This document shows positions 33,068 through 41,536 of a stretch of DNA of 64,000 nucleotides, piece by piece. Each line of letters starts with the position of its first letter. Position 1 is the first letter of the stretch. The DNA lies in contig NZ_CANNFH010000004.1 of the NCBI RefSeq assembly GCF_947503875.1, positions 310,001 to 374,000 on the forward strand, written 5' to 3'. Origin of the DNA: an uncultured Polaribacter sp. Lineage in GTDB: Bacteria > Bacteroidota > Bacteroidia > Flavobacteriales > Flavobacteriaceae. The translations under genes and the position numbers were made by a program. Under the pieces are notes generated by a model. It ran no database searches. It was not told the origin of the DNA and saw only the letters and a list, made by a program, of their open reading frames with translations.

Positions 33068-33657
33068 TAATTAAATAATATTTTAATGTTAGTAGCAAAT
33101 AATTTTACAGAAATAGCCAATAGAATTACACCAAATACTTTTCGTATAATTTGTATTCCATTTGGACCTATAATACGCTCTATTTTAGACGAAGTTTTTA
33201 AAACGATATACAAGAAAACGATATTTAATATAATGGCCACAATTATATTTTCTATATGAAATTCTGCACGCAGAGATAATAATGTAGTTAAACTACCAGG
33301 ACCAGCAATTAAAGGAAAAGCAAGCGGAAAAACAGAAGCTGTTATAGCGTTAATATCTCCTTCATCTTTATACAAGGTAATGCCCAAAATCATTTCTAAA
33401 GCTATAAAAAACAATATAAAAGAACCTGCAACTGCAAAAGAATTTACATCTATACCGATTAAACTTAGTAAACTTTGTCCTAAAAATAGAAAAAGTATCA
33501 TAATAAAACCAGCAATTAAAGAGGCTTTACCAGACTGAATATGCCCTGCTTTTTTACGTAAATCTATTATAATTGGTATATTTCCTATAATATCAATTAC
33601 GGCAAATAAAACCATAAAGGCAGTAAATATTTCTTTGAAATTAAAATGAACACTCAT
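33067..33657 (-). CDS. MarC family integral membrane protein
   Basis: 196 residues with six predicted membrane segments, the MarC size. Visible family blocks are FAVIDIIGNIPIIIDL (about 18-33), SLIGIDVNSFAVAGSFILF (near 65-83) and the conserved FPLAFPLIAGPGSLTT (about 109-124). The function of MarC proteins is not known; a transport role is assumed. Early claims of a link to multiple antibiotic resistance were not upheld. The minus-strand promoter TAATTTTG is at 33672-33679. The next gene, the short FAD protein, overlaps by one base. Confidence 0.9.
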   Translation of the reverse strand: MSVHFNFKEIFTAFMVLFAVIDIIGNIPIIIDLRKKAGHIQSGKASLIAGFIMILFLFLGQSLLSLIGIDVNSFAVAGSFILFFIALEMILGITLYKDEGDINAITASVFPLAFPLIAGPGSLTTLLSLRAEFHIENIIVAIILNIVFLYIVLKTSSKIERIIGPNGIQIIRKVFGVILLAISVKLFATNIKILFN

Positions 33658-33671
33658 ACTTATATTTTTTA

Positions 33672-33679
33672 CAAAATTA
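33672..33679 (-). promoter_or_regulatory. -7 promoter element for the marC-like operon
   Basis: TAATTTTG on the minus strand, 14 bp upstream of the start at 33657. Divergent from the promoter at 33726. Confidence 0.6.
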
Positions 33680-33725
33680 CTTAACTAAATTAATGATTTC
33701 ATAAATTATACGACAAAATTTATAT

Positions 33726-33733
33726 TATTTTTG
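33726..33733 (+). promoter_or_regulatory. -7 promoter element for DUF3109, start 4 bp downstream
   Basis: TATTTTTG ends 4 bp before ATG 33738. With the usual -7 spacing, the transcript would start at or next to the ATG, so the message is leaderless or almost so. Confidence 0.6.
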
Positions 33734-33737
33734 CGTT

Positions 33738-34319
33738 ATGTTTCAATTAGGCAAAACCATAGTATCAGAAGAGATCATAGAAAAAGATTTTGTTTGCAAT
33801 TTATCTGCATGTAAAGGCGCTTGTTGTATAGATGGCGAAGCTGGCGCTCCTTTAGATAAAGAAGAAACCAAAATTTTGGAAGAAATATACCCAAAAGTAA
33901 AACCGTTTTTAAGAAAAGAAGGTATTGCTGTTATAGAAAAAGAGGGTACTTGGGTTACTAGTGATTGGGGAGAATTGGAAACACCACTGATTAATGGAAA
34001 AGATTGTGCCTACGTAATTTTTGATGAAAAGAAAACTGCACTTTGTGGCATTGAAGAAGCGTATAATCAAGGTGAAATAGATTGGAAAAAGCCACTTTCT
34101 TGCCATTTATATCCCATTAGAGTTAAAGATTATAGTGAGTTTTCTGCAGTAAATTACCATAGTTGGGAAATTTGTGATGATGCCTGTACTTTGGGTAAAG
34201 AATTGCAAGTGCCCGTTTATAAGTTTGTAAAACAAGCTTTAATTAGAAAATTTGGTGAAAATTGGTATGCAGAATTAGAAAAAGTTGCAGAAAAGCACTT
34301 AGATAAAGGTAATTCTTAA
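33738..34319 (+). CDS. DUF3109 family cysteine-cluster protein
   Basis: A 193-residue cytoplasmic protein with the DUF3109 pattern. An N-terminal cluster Cys20, Cys25, Cys29, Cys30 (VCNLSACKGACC) is followed by single Cys residues in GKDCAYVIF, TALCGIEEAY, PLSCHLYPIR and a late CDDAC. Such spacing suggests a zinc or iron-sulfur site, resembling the YkgJ-type zinc/iron-chelating family, but no biochemical role is established. It is monocistronic, divergent from marC; the start is fixed by a promoter ending only 4 bp upstream. Confidence 0.88.
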   Translation: MFQLGKTIVSEEIIEKDFVCNLSACKGACCIDGEAGAPLDKEETKILEEIYPKVKPFLRKEGIAVIEKEGTWVTSDWGELETPLINGKDCAYVIFDEKKTALCGIEEAYNQGEIDWKKPLSCHLYPIRVKDYSEFSAVNYHSWEICDDACTLGKELQVPVYKFVKQALIRKFGENWYAELEKVAEKHLDKGNS

Positions 34320-34458
34320 GACAAGCTGTAATTAGCGTTTTATTTCGATCTTATTGTAAAGTAAAAAAAACGAATTCTTGTACACAAAAATTAAAAATAA
34401 TTTTTGTGGCATAAATTTTGGTTTAACAAGAACTTAACATTTTAAAACTTTACTAATT

Positions 34459-35202
34459 ATGAAAAACCTAAAAAAAGTACCCACCAAACAATTAGAAAAA
34501 TTCTCTAATATTTTTATGCAATTAGGGCTTGTATTGGTCTTATTTGTTGTTTATGTAACCTTAGAACACAAAACGGAAGATAAAACTGTAGCCATTTTAA
34601 AACCTACAGAATATCAGTTTACAGCGCCACAACCCACGCAAGATTTTATTTTTCAAAAAGAAGTTATTAAAGTCCCTAAACTTAAACTAGTTGCAGCCTC
34701 AACTTTAATTATTGATGCCCCAATTGAAAAAGCAGAGAACAATAAAGAAGAAACAATTATAGATTTACCAGAAGATAACCCTAAACCTTTAAATTTAGAC
34801 ACAGTTACAACTATAGAAATTCCTGAAGATAATAACCCTATAGAAGATGTACCTTTTATTTCAATAGAAAATGCACCTGTTTTCAAAGGTTGCGAAGGCT
34901 TATCTAAAACAGAGAATAAACTTTGTTTTGACAGAAAGATGAAGAGATTTATAAGAAAAAACTTTAATGCAGGTTTAGCTAATGAGTTAGGTTTACAAAG
35001 TGGTACATATAAAATTTACACTCAATTTTTAATAGATGCTAAAGGAGACGTTGTAGATATAAAAATTAGAGCACCACATAATACATTAGAAAAAGAAACC
35101 AATAGACTAATTAAGAAACTGCCTAAATTTACACCTGGCAAACAAAGAAATAAACCTGTTAGAGTAAGGTACAATTTACCCATTGCTTTTAGTGTAGAGT
35201 AA
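34459..35202 (+). CDS. TonB-like energy transducer
   Basis: A 247-residue protein with one N-terminal membrane anchor (about 20-36, FMQLGLVLVLFVVYV), a long periplasmic linker and a C-terminal TonB-like domain. The domain block includes PVFKGCEGL (about 144-152), then YTQFLIDAKGDVVDIKI and PKFTPGKQRNKPVRVRYNLPI at the end. TonB passes energy from ExbBD to outer-membrane receptors. The linker here is not the classic Pro-Lys type. A close paralogue is encoded at 48337-49056 with the same anchor sequence pattern, and the RemB-like protein at 36609 has a related N-terminal domain. It is monocistronic with a terminator at 35210-35236. Confidence 0.82.
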   Translation: MKNLKKVPTKQLEKFSNIFMQLGLVLVLFVVYVTLEHKTEDKTVAILKPTEYQFTAPQPTQDFIFQKEVIKVPKLKLVAASTLIIDAPIEKAENNKEETIIDLPEDNPKPLNLDTVTTIEIPEDNNPIEDVPFISIENAPVFKGCEGLSKTENKLCFDRKMKRFIRKNFNAGLANELGLQSGTYKIYTQFLIDAKGDVVDIKIRAPHNTLEKETNRLIKKLPKFTPGKQRNKPVRVRYNLPIAFSVE

Positions 35203-35209
35203 ATTTTAT

Positions 35210-35236
35210 AACCCAACTTTTTAGTTGGGTTTTTTA
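35210..35236 (+). terminator. Terminator after the first TonB-like gene
   Basis: A 9-bp stem AACCCAACT (35210-35218) with AGTTGGGTT (35223-35231) is followed by a T-run, 7 bp past the stop. Confidence 0.88.
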
Positions 35237-35273
35237 CGCAGTTTAATTTAAACTATCATTTTTAATATTTGCT

Positions 35274-35281
35274 TACTTTTG
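35274..35281 (+). promoter_or_regulatory. -7 promoter element for deoC, start 4 bp downstream
   Basis: TACTTTTG ends 4 bp before the ATG at 35286. As with 33726, the transcript would be leaderless or nearly so. Confidence 0.6.
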
Positions 35282-35285
35282 CAGT

Positions 35286-36032
35286 ATGCAAATTCACCAG
35301 TTTTTAGACGCTACATATTTAAAAACAGCAACGCAAGCCAAAATCTCCGAACAAGAAAATACCCAAAAAGTAGTGTATTTGCTAGAAGAAGCTATTGTGC
35401 ATAATTACAAGTTGGTTATGTTGCGTGTTAATTATATTAAATTGGCAAAACGTTTGTTAGCAGATGCAAAATCTAGTGTTTTAATTGGCACAGTTATAGA
35501 TTTTCCTGAAGGAAACGCATCCTTAGAAAAAAAAATAGAAGCAGTACAAAAAGCCATTAATTTGGGTGCAGACGAATTGGATTTTGTATTAAATTACAAT
35601 GCATTTAAAGCAGGAAATAGCAACCTAATAAAAGAAGAGGTTAATAAATGCACACAATTTTGTTTGGCTAACAACAAAGTTGCCAAATTTATTATTGAAG
35701 TTGCAGCACTTACAAACAAAGAAATAATTGTAATTTCACAATTAATAAAACAAACTGTAATTGAAAATTTTGGTTTGGAAAACGCAAAAAATGTTTTTGT
35801 AAAATCTTCTACAGGTTTTTATAAAACAGAAAATAATAAACCAAATGGTGCCACATTAGAAATTATGAAACTAATTTCTAAAAATGCGAAACCACTAAAA
35901 ATAAAAGCAGCAGATGGTGTTAAAGATTTTGAAACCGCTGTAAAAATGATAAGTTTAGGTGTAGATAGAATTGGTACATCGTCTGCTAAAGCAATTATAA
36001 ATAAAGAACAGAATACAAAAAAAGGCTACTAA
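35286..36032 (+). CDS. deoC: Deoxyribose-phosphate aldolase
   Basis: A 248-residue class I aldolase that cleaves 2-deoxyribose-5-phosphate to glyceraldehyde-3-phosphate and acetaldehyde. The Schiff-base Lys173 lies in FVKSSTGFYK and the proton-relay Lys207 in IKAADGVKD; the Asp of DELDFVLNYN (about 96-105) completes the active site. The family end block VDRIGTSSAKAI is near the C-terminus. Its stop is 2 bp before the TTG start of the acyltransferase gene, so the two are cotranscribed, followed by the RemB-like gene. Confidence 0.93.
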   Translation: MQIHQFLDATYLKTATQAKISEQENTQKVVYLLEEAIVHNYKLVMLRVNYIKLAKRLLADAKSSVLIGTVIDFPEGNASLEKKIEAVQKAINLGADELDFVLNYNAFKAGNSNLIKEEVNKCTQFCLANNKVAKFIIEVAALTNKEIIVISQLIKQTVIENFGLENAKNVFVKSSTGFYKTENNKPNGATLEIMKLISKNAKPLKIKAADGVKDFETAVKMISLGVDRIGTSSAKAIINKEQNTKKGY

Positions 36033-36034
36033 TT

Positions 36035-36607
36035 TTGAAAGATTTTTTTGCACACGAAACTGCAGTAATAGATGCAGATTGTTTAATTGGTAAAAACACT
36101 AAAATATGGCATTTTAGTCATATTATGTCTCATAGTGTAATTGGCGAAAATTGCAATATTGGGCAAAATGTAGTAGTTTCTCCCAAAGTAGTTCTGGGTA
36201 AAAATGTAAAGGTGCAAAATAATGTTTCTATATATACTGGCGTTATTTGTAAAGACGATGTTTTTTTAGGACCTTCTATGGTTTTTACGAATGTTATTAA
36301 CCCAAGAAGTGCTATAAAAAGACAAGATCAATATTTAGAAACAATTGTAGAAAAAGGAGCAAGTATTGGTGCAAATGCAACCATAGTGTGTGGTAACAAT
36401 ATTGGTAAATATGCTTTTATTGGTGCAGGTGCAGTGGTTACCAAAACAGTTTTACCTTATGCTTTAGTAGTTGGCAATCCTTCTAAACAAATTGGTTGGG
36501 TTAGTGAGTATGGGCACAGATTAGCGTTTAATGCAGAAGGTTTTGCTACGTGCAAAGAAAGCGGCCAAAAATATCAATTAATAAACAAAAATGTTATTCA
36601 ATTATAG
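36035..36607 (+). CDS. Left-handed beta-helix N-acetyltransferase (WbpD/WlbB-like)
   Basis: The 190-residue hexapeptide-repeat acyltransferase has repeats such as IGKNTKIWHF, IGENCNIGQN, LGKNVKVQNN and IGANATIVCG. The segments HFSHIMS, GPSMVFTNVINPRSAI and YALVVGNPSKQIGWVSEYG match the WbpD/WlbB group, which acetylates the 3-amino group of UDP-2,3-diamino-2,3-dideoxyglucuronate in surface polysaccharide synthesis. No other gene of that pathway is adjacent, so the substrate is inferred. The start is TTG 36035, because homologues begin at the FFAHETAVID block and no ATG is near. It lies in an operon with deoC and the RemB-like gene (1-bp gap). Confidence 0.85.
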   Translation: MKDFFAHETAVIDADCLIGKNTKIWHFSHIMSHSVIGENCNIGQNVVVSPKVVLGKNVKVQNNVSIYTGVICKDDVFLGPSMVFTNVINPRSAIKRQDQYLETIVEKGASIGANATIVCGNNIGKYAFIGAGAVVTKTVLPYALVVGNPSKQIGWVSEYGHRLAFNAEGFATCKESGQKYQLINKNVIQL

Positions 36608-36608
36608 A

Positions 36609-38687
36609 ATGAAAAAAGTATTCATCATTTTAGCAATACTATTTACTGTTTTAGGTTTTTCACAGTCAGAAATATATCCTTTATATGAAGACTGTAAATT
36701 AGAACAAACCAACACTATTCAAGATTGTTTTTTCAATACTACAAAAAAACATTTTTATAAGGCTTTTAAAACGCCAGCAATAGTAAAACAAGAAAATTAC
36801 ACAGGCGTTGCAAACGCTTTATTTATAGTAACTAAAGATGGTGAGTTTAAAGTTATTTATGTAAACACACCTCATACAGAAGTAAAAAATGCTGTAGAAA
36901 TTGCATTTACCAATTTTCCTAAAATTACCCCAGCAAAATACAACAATAGAAATATAGAAATGCAGTTTGAGTTGCCAATTCAGTTTCCTTTAAATGCTGA
37001 TGAAGCACTGGAATTAGAAAATTCAACGCAAGTAGCTTCCAAAGGAAATAAAAAACAAAATTTGTTTGAAGTAGTTGCACAAAATAAAATTGCAGATTCT
37101 ACTTTTTTAGAACATGATAGTCAGCTTAACATACCGTTTACGCACCAAAGATATGTAGATTATGAGTTTGCTTTGCACCAAGCAAAAGGCACACATACAG
37201 CTTCTAAGCCTTATGTTTATAGTGATCTTAAACCATATTTTGATTTAAGCGAACAAAAAAAACAGTTTCTTAAACCAGAAAAAGAGACGTGGTTAGGTAA
37301 AAAATTATGGAATGAACATTTGCTACAAGTTAAAAAGAAAGATTTTTGGTTTACACTAGATTTTCTGGTAGATGTACAAGCAGGTAAAGACAATTCTAAT
37401 GTGGCATATACCTATAACAATACTAGAATTTTAACGGCTAATGGTGGTTTAGGCAATAAATTTTCATACTCTGCAACAGTCTACGAAAGTCAAGGTAGAT
37501 TTGCAGAATATGTAAACAGTTTTATTTCCAATCGTTCTCCATTAACAAGGCCAAAAAATTCTGAAGGTTTAGTACCTGGTAGAGGTAAAGCTAAAGGTTT
37601 TAAAGAAGATAGTTTCGATTATCCTGTGGCAGAAGGTTATTTGGCATTTCAGCCCAATAAGTTTATGCAGTTTCAGTTTGGTAATGGTAGAAATTTTATT
37701 GGAGATGGCTATAGAAGCTTTATTTTATCAGACGTATCTGCACCAACCACCTATTTAAAAATGAAGGTTGATTTTTGGAAGTTTCAATACACCAATGTTT
37801 GGATGTGGAATACAGAACCATCTTTAGCATCTGCCTCTAACCCTAACGAACATGCCAGAAAATACATAGCAGCGCATTATTTAAGCTTAAATGTTACCGA
37901 TAAATTAAATATTGGTTTTTTTGAAACAGCAGTCTCTTTTGGGGAAAATGGTTTTGATGCTGGTTTTTTTAATCCTGTTATTTTTTACAGAGCTTTAGAA
38001 TTTAATAGAGGAGAAGATTCTGGTAACGCAATTATTGGTTTAACAGGTAAATACAAGTTAAATAATAACATTTCATTATACTCACAATTAGTGGTAGATG
38101 AATTTTCTGTAGGAAATTTAGGAAATTTAGAAGATTGGAGAAACAAATTTGCCGTGCAATTAGGCGCAAAATATTTTAATGCTTTTAATATTGATGATTT
38201 GTTTTTACAAGTAGAGTATAATTATGCAAGACCTTATACTTTTGCACACAGATCTCCTATTTTAAATTATGGAAATTACAGCCAGTCAATGGCGCATTTA
38301 TGGGGTGCAAATTTTTATGAAGCAGTAGCAATTGCCCGTTATAAAAAAGACAGATGGTCTTTTAATGCAAAACTTAATTTAGGTAAAAAAGGTTTCGATT
38401 TTGAAGATGAGGCCATAAGTTTTGGTGGTAATATATACCAATCTTATGATGATAGATTTGGAGATACAGGGAATAAAATTGGCCAAGGAAATACTGCAAA
38501 CATTTTTATTGCAGATTTTAATGCGAATTATCTCTTAAATCCAACTAATAATTTAAGTTTATTTTCGGGTTTAACTTATCGTAAATTTTCTATAGATACG
38601 CCCACAAGTGCATTGCCTGGTGGGAATACAATATGGTTTTCTGCAGGGATTAGGGCAGATTTGTTTAATTGGTATTTAGATTTTTAA
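36609..38687 (+). CDS. remB: RemB-like gliding motility outer-membrane protein
   Basis: 692 residues from ATG 36609 (an in-frame ATG at 36591 would overlap the previous gene and break up the signal peptide). A signal peptide (cleavage near GFSQ, residue 19) is followed by a TonB-C-like domain (LYEDCKLEQTNTIQ, KITPAKYNNRN, ELPIQFPL; about 22-125). After it comes a large beta-barrel with FQFGNGRNFIGDGYRSFIL (near 355-373) and many aromatic-ended strands. This plan fits RemB, an outer-membrane protein that helps gliding in Flavobacterium johnsoniae. The barrel also recalls capsule-assembly Wzi. The gene name is from recalled family resemblance, so moderate confidence. Confidence 0.68.
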   Translation: MKKVFIILAILFTVLGFSQSEIYPLYEDCKLEQTNTIQDCFFNTTKKHFYKAFKTPAIVKQENYTGVANALFIVTKDGEFKVIYVNTPHTEVKNAVEIAFTNFPKITPAKYNNRNIEMQFELPIQFPLNADEALELENSTQVASKGNKKQNLFEVVAQNKIADSTFLEHDSQLNIPFTHQRYVDYEFALHQAKGTHTASKPYVYSDLKPYFDLSEQKKQFLKPEKETWLGKKLWNEHLLQVKKKDFWFTLDFLVDVQAGKDNSNVAYTYNNTRILTANGGLGNKFSYSATVYESQGRFAEYVNSFISNRSPLTRPKNSEGLVPGRGKAKGFKEDSFDYPVAEGYLAFQPNKFMQFQFGNGRNFIGDGYRSFILSDVSAPTTYLKMKVDFWKFQYTNVWMWNTEPSLASASNPNEHARKYIAAHYLSLNVTDKLNIGFFETAVSFGENGFDAGFFNPVIFYRALEFNRGEDSGNAIIGLTGKYKLNNNISLYSQLVVDEFSVGNLGNLEDWRNKFAVQLGAKYFNAFNIDDLFLQVEYNYARPYTFAHRSPILNYGNYSQSMAHLWGANFYEAVAIARYKKDRWSFNAKLNLGKKGFDFEDEAISFGGNIYQSYDDRFGDTGNKIGQGNTANIFIADFNANYLLNPTNNLSLFSGLTYRKFSIDTPTSALPGGNTIWFSAGIRADLFNWYLDF

Positions 38688-38727
38688 TTTTTTTTGTTAA
38701 AAATTAAAAAGATATATATTTAATGCA

Positions 38728-38735
38728 TATCTTTG
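38728..38735 (+). promoter_or_regulatory. -7 promoter element of a candidate small RNA
   Basis: TATCTTTG matches TAnnTTTG exactly. No start codon or gene follows, but two hairpins and a terminator do, within 80 bp. Confidence 0.55.
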
Positions 38736-38739
38736 CAAA

Positions 38740-38815
38740 GTAGCAGTTTTATACTGTTACACTTTTTCTTTTTCATAGCAATTTTCCCACTCAAATTTTG
38801 AGTGGGTTTTTTTAT
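38740..38815 (+). ncRNA. Candidate small RNA with two stem-loops
   Basis: A promoter-like TATCTTTG (38728-38735) is followed by an 8-bp stem GTAGCAGT (38740-38747) with ACTGTTAC (38753-38760), an unstructured U-rich linker, then a terminator: CCCACTCAA pairs with TTGAGTGGG (38786-38806) before seven T. No ORF with a start is present in these about 75 bp. The next gene, ctaB, has its own promoter at 38925. This looks like a complete short transcription unit; no known RNA family was recognised. It could instead be the terminator of the RemB operon with a chance promoter. Confidence 0.5.
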
Positions 38816-38924
38816 GCCTTAAAAATTGCAATAATCTTTAAATTTGTAACTTACATTAATTAAAAATTAACTTTTTTTAACCATTTATAGTTTCAAAATG
38901 TATGGTTAATTCATAATTAGCAAG

Positions 38925-38932
38925 TATCTTTG
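38925..38932 (+). promoter_or_regulatory. -7 promoter element for ctaB
   Basis: TATCTTTG, 18 bp before ATG 38951. Shows that an in-frame TTG at 38930 cannot be the start. Confidence 0.65.
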
Positions 38933-38950
38933 CAAGCCAATTGTGTTATT

Positions 38951-39853
38951 ATGAATACAACCGTTATTTCAGATAATAAAGTAACTATGCAAACTATGTT
39001 TACAGACTTTAAACAGCTTACTAAAGTTGGTTTGTCTTTAAGTGTTGTTTTTTCTTCAGTGGCAGGTTATTTAATTGCTGTAGAAACAGTTAACTACTTT
39101 ATTCTTTCTTTATTAGCTATTGGTGGTTTTTTTATGGTAGGTGCATCTAATGCATTTAATCAAATTATAGAAAAAGATGTAGATGGCTTAATGAAGCGAA
39201 CACAAAATAGACCTTTGCCAACTGGCAGAATGTCTGTAAATACAGCGCTTTTTATTGCAGTATTGTTTACCATATTGGGTATTGCAATTTTATATAGCAT
39301 CAATCCTAAATCTGCATTATTTGGTGCAATTTCAATATTTATTTATACAAGTGTATATACACCTTTAAAAGCAGTAACACCTTTAACCGTTTTTGTTGGA
39401 GCAATACCAGGAGCAATACCTTTTATGTTGGGCTGGGTTGCAGCTACTAATAATTTTGGCATAGAAGCAGGTTTTTTGTTTATGATTCAGTTTTTCTGGC
39501 AATTTCCACATTTCTGGGCCATTGGTTGGTTGCAATTTGAAGAGTATAAAAAAGTAGGCTACAATATGCTACCAATGGGGAAAAAGGATAAAGGAGCTGT
39601 AAAGCAAATTATTTTTTACACAGTTATAATGATTTTGGTTTCTATAGCACCAGTATTAAGAGTTTCAGGAGAATTTTACATATACCCAGTAACCGCAATT
39701 TTAGTTGCGTTATTAGGCGTATTAATGTTGTTTTATGGCGTTAAATTGTATAAAAGTGAACAAAATATAGATGCAAGAAAACTAATGCTATCTAGTATTT
39801 TGTACATTACTATTGTGCCAATTTTATATGTAGTTGATAAATTTTTACATTAA
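38951..39853 (+). CDS. ctaB: Protohaem IX farnesyltransferase (haem O synthase)
   Basis: A 300-residue UbiA-type prenyltransferase that adds farnesyl to haem b, giving haem O for cytochrome oxidases. The Asp-rich active-site motif NAFNQIIEKDVDGLMKRTQN (shown in full, about 69-88) and a second YTSVYTPLKAVTPL region are present, with about nine membrane segments. ATG 38951 is chosen because the promoter lies at 38925-38932 and the family N-terminus starts near here. It heads the oxidase cluster on the plus strand, 11 bp before the first subunit III gene. Haem A synthase (ctaA) is not in the window. Confidence 0.93.
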   Translation: MNTTVISDNKVTMQTMFTDFKQLTKVGLSLSVVFSSVAGYLIAVETVNYFILSLLAIGGFFMVGASNAFNQIIEKDVDGLMKRTQNRPLPTGRMSVNTALFIAVLFTILGIAILYSINPKSALFGAISIFIYTSVYTPLKAVTPLTVFVGAIPGAIPFMLGWVAATNNFGIEAGFLFMIQFFWQFPHFWAIGWLQFEEYKKVGYNMLPMGKKDKGAVKQIIFYTVIMILVSIAPVLRVSGEFYIYPVTAILVALLGVLMLFYGVKLYKSEQNIDARKLMLSSILYITIVPILYVVDKFLH

Positions 39854-39864
39854 GAAATAAGAAA

Positions 39865-40452
39865 ATGTTGGAAGAACAATTATTACAACAAGAGTTTAAA
39901 GCAAATAGAAAAAAAGCTGCAAAACCCATGCTTTGGGTTTCTATGATTAGCATGGTTATGTTTTTTGCAGGATTAACAAGTGCATACGTAATTAGTATGA
40001 AAAGAGAAGATTGGGTAACTTTCGATTTGCCAAACTCTTTTTACATAAGTACATTTTTAATTGTATTAAGTAGTATTACCTTATTTTTGTCTCAAAACTT
40101 CTTAAAAAAAGATAAAAGACAACTATCTGTAGCCTTATTAGTACTTACATTTTTGTTAGGTGTTGGTTTTATTTGGCAACAATATGTTGGTTTTAACGAT
40201 TTAAAAAACGCAGGTTTATATTTTACAGGTCCAACAAGTACGGTGTCTACATCTTTTATTATTGGAATAACATTAATGCACGTTTTGCACCTTATTGCTG
40301 GGGTTGTAGTGCTATTGGTTGTTATTTATAATCATTTTAAATACAAATACAAACCAAATGATTTACTAGGTTTTGAACTTGGTGCAATCTTTTGGCATTT
40401 TGTAGATGTACTATGGATTTATCTATTTTTGTTTTTCTATTTCATTAGATGA
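39865..40452 (+). CDS. Haem-copper oxidase subunit III (short type)
   Basis: A 195-residue membrane protein of the oxidase subunit III family with five hydrophobic segments. Visible are KPMLWVSMISMVMFFAGLTSAY (first segment, in part), then ISTFLIVLSSITLF, HVLHLIAGVVVLLVV with the conserved His, and at the end FWHFVDVLWIYLF. Subunit III stabilises the proton-pumping oxidase core. It differs from the larger subunit III gene that follows and is the usual first of two in flavobacterial clusters (recalled). The catalytic subunits I and II are not in this window. Confidence 0.85.
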   Translation: MLEEQLLQQEFKANRKKAAKPMLWVSMISMVMFFAGLTSAYVISMKREDWVTFDLPNSFYISTFLIVLSSITLFLSQNFLKKDKRQLSVALLVLTFLLGVGFIWQQYVGFNDLKNAGLYFTGPTSTVSTSFIIGITLMHVLHLIAGVVVLLVVIYNHFKYKYKPNDLLGFELGAIFWHFVDVLWIYLFLFFYFIR

Positions 40453-40463
40453 TATAAAATGAT

Positions 40464-40471
40464 TAATTTTG
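40464..40471 (+). promoter_or_regulatory. -7 promoter element before the second subunit III gene
   Basis: TAATTTTG lies in the 61-bp gap between the two subunit III genes, 42 bp before ATG 40514. Confidence 0.5.
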
Positions 40472-40513
40472 CAAAAACTATTCGATAATTTATAACTAAT
40501 AGAAACTATTTTT

Positions 40514-41497
40514 ATGGAAGCAAATATTGCTGTACCAAACGAAAACAACAAAGAGACTTGGGGTGGAGGTAATGTAAAACCATTTGGCGCAAGCTATGGT
40601 AAAATGATGATGTGGTTCTTTATCCTTTCAGATGCCTTAACGTTTTCTGGTTTTTTAGCCGCTTATGGTCTAACAAGATTTAAGTTTATAGATTCTTGGC
40701 CAATAGCAGATGAGGTATTTACACACGTACCTTTTATGCACGGAGAATACCCAATGATTTACGTTGCAATTATGACGTTTATCTTAATATTTTCTTCGGT
40801 TACAATGGTATTAGCAGTAGATGCTGGTCATCAAATGAAAAAAAATAAAGTAGCATGGTATATGTTTGCTACAATTGTAGGTGGTATAATATTCGTAGGT
40901 TCTCAAGCTTGGGAATGGAATACTTTTATTAATGGTACTTATGGTGCTGTTAAAACAACAGAAGGTAAAGTATTACAGTTTGTAAAAGACGGTAAGCAAA
41001 TCGCTTTAGCAGATTTTGTTGTTGGAGAAAGAACAGATAACAGAGTACAGCATACCCCAAAAAATGGTTTGTGGTTTGAAAGTGAAAAAACAATCTCAAA
41101 TTATTCAGTAGCACAAGTGGTTGCAGCTTATAATGCAAATCCAGATATTCAAGTTAGAACAGAATTAATGGATATGGATTTAAAAAAGAAAACAATCTTG
41201 TCTAGAGAAGAAGGTGCTTTACAATTGGCAAAAACAAAAATGGTAGTTGAAGGAGCTAACTTAAGAGCAAATGAATATGGAAACACCATATTTGCAGACT
41301 TCTTTTTCTTTATTACAGGTTTTCACGGTTTTCACGTAGTGTCTGGTATTATACTTAACATTATAATTTTCTTTAATGTAATTTTAGGGACTTATGAAAA
41401 AAGAGGACATTATGAAATGGTAGAGAAAGTTGGTTTATATTGGCACTTTGTAGATTTAGTTTGGGTATTTGTATTTACATTCTTCTACCTAGTTTAA
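40514..41497 (+). CDS. Cytochrome c oxidase subunit III with large internal insertion
   Basis: The 327-residue protein has normal subunit III ends: MMMWFFILSDALTFSGFLAAY (31-51, shown in part), AWEWNTFI near 132-139, HGFHVVSGI (about 271-279) and the final YWHFVDLVWVFVFTFFYL. Between about 141 and 255 it carries an extra hydrophilic segment of about 115 residues that splits membrane segments III and IV. The insertion probably faces the periplasm and may contact another subunit. I recall similar insertions in Bacteroidota homologues. The subunit IV gene follows 39 bp downstream. Confidence 0.88.
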   Translation: MEANIAVPNENNKETWGGGNVKPFGASYGKMMMWFFILSDALTFSGFLAAYGLTRFKFIDSWPIADEVFTHVPFMHGEYPMIYVAIMTFILIFSSVTMVLAVDAGHQMKKNKVAWYMFATIVGGIIFVGSQAWEWNTFINGTYGAVKTTEGKVLQFVKDGKQIALADFVVGERTDNRVQHTPKNGLWFESEKTISNYSVAQVVAAYNANPDIQVRTELMDMDLKKKTILSREEGALQLAKTKMVVEGANLRANEYGNTIFADFFFFITGFHGFHVVSGIILNIIIFFNVILGTYEKRGHYEMVEKVGLYWHFVDLVWVFVFTFFYLV

Positions 41498-41536
41498 TAA
41501 TAAGATTTTTAGATTACTTTAAAATATAGCATTAAA

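Noticed and set aside
38930..38950. TTG start for ctaB
   Set aside because: It lies inside the -7 promoter element TATCTTTG; ATG 38951 fits the family N-terminus.
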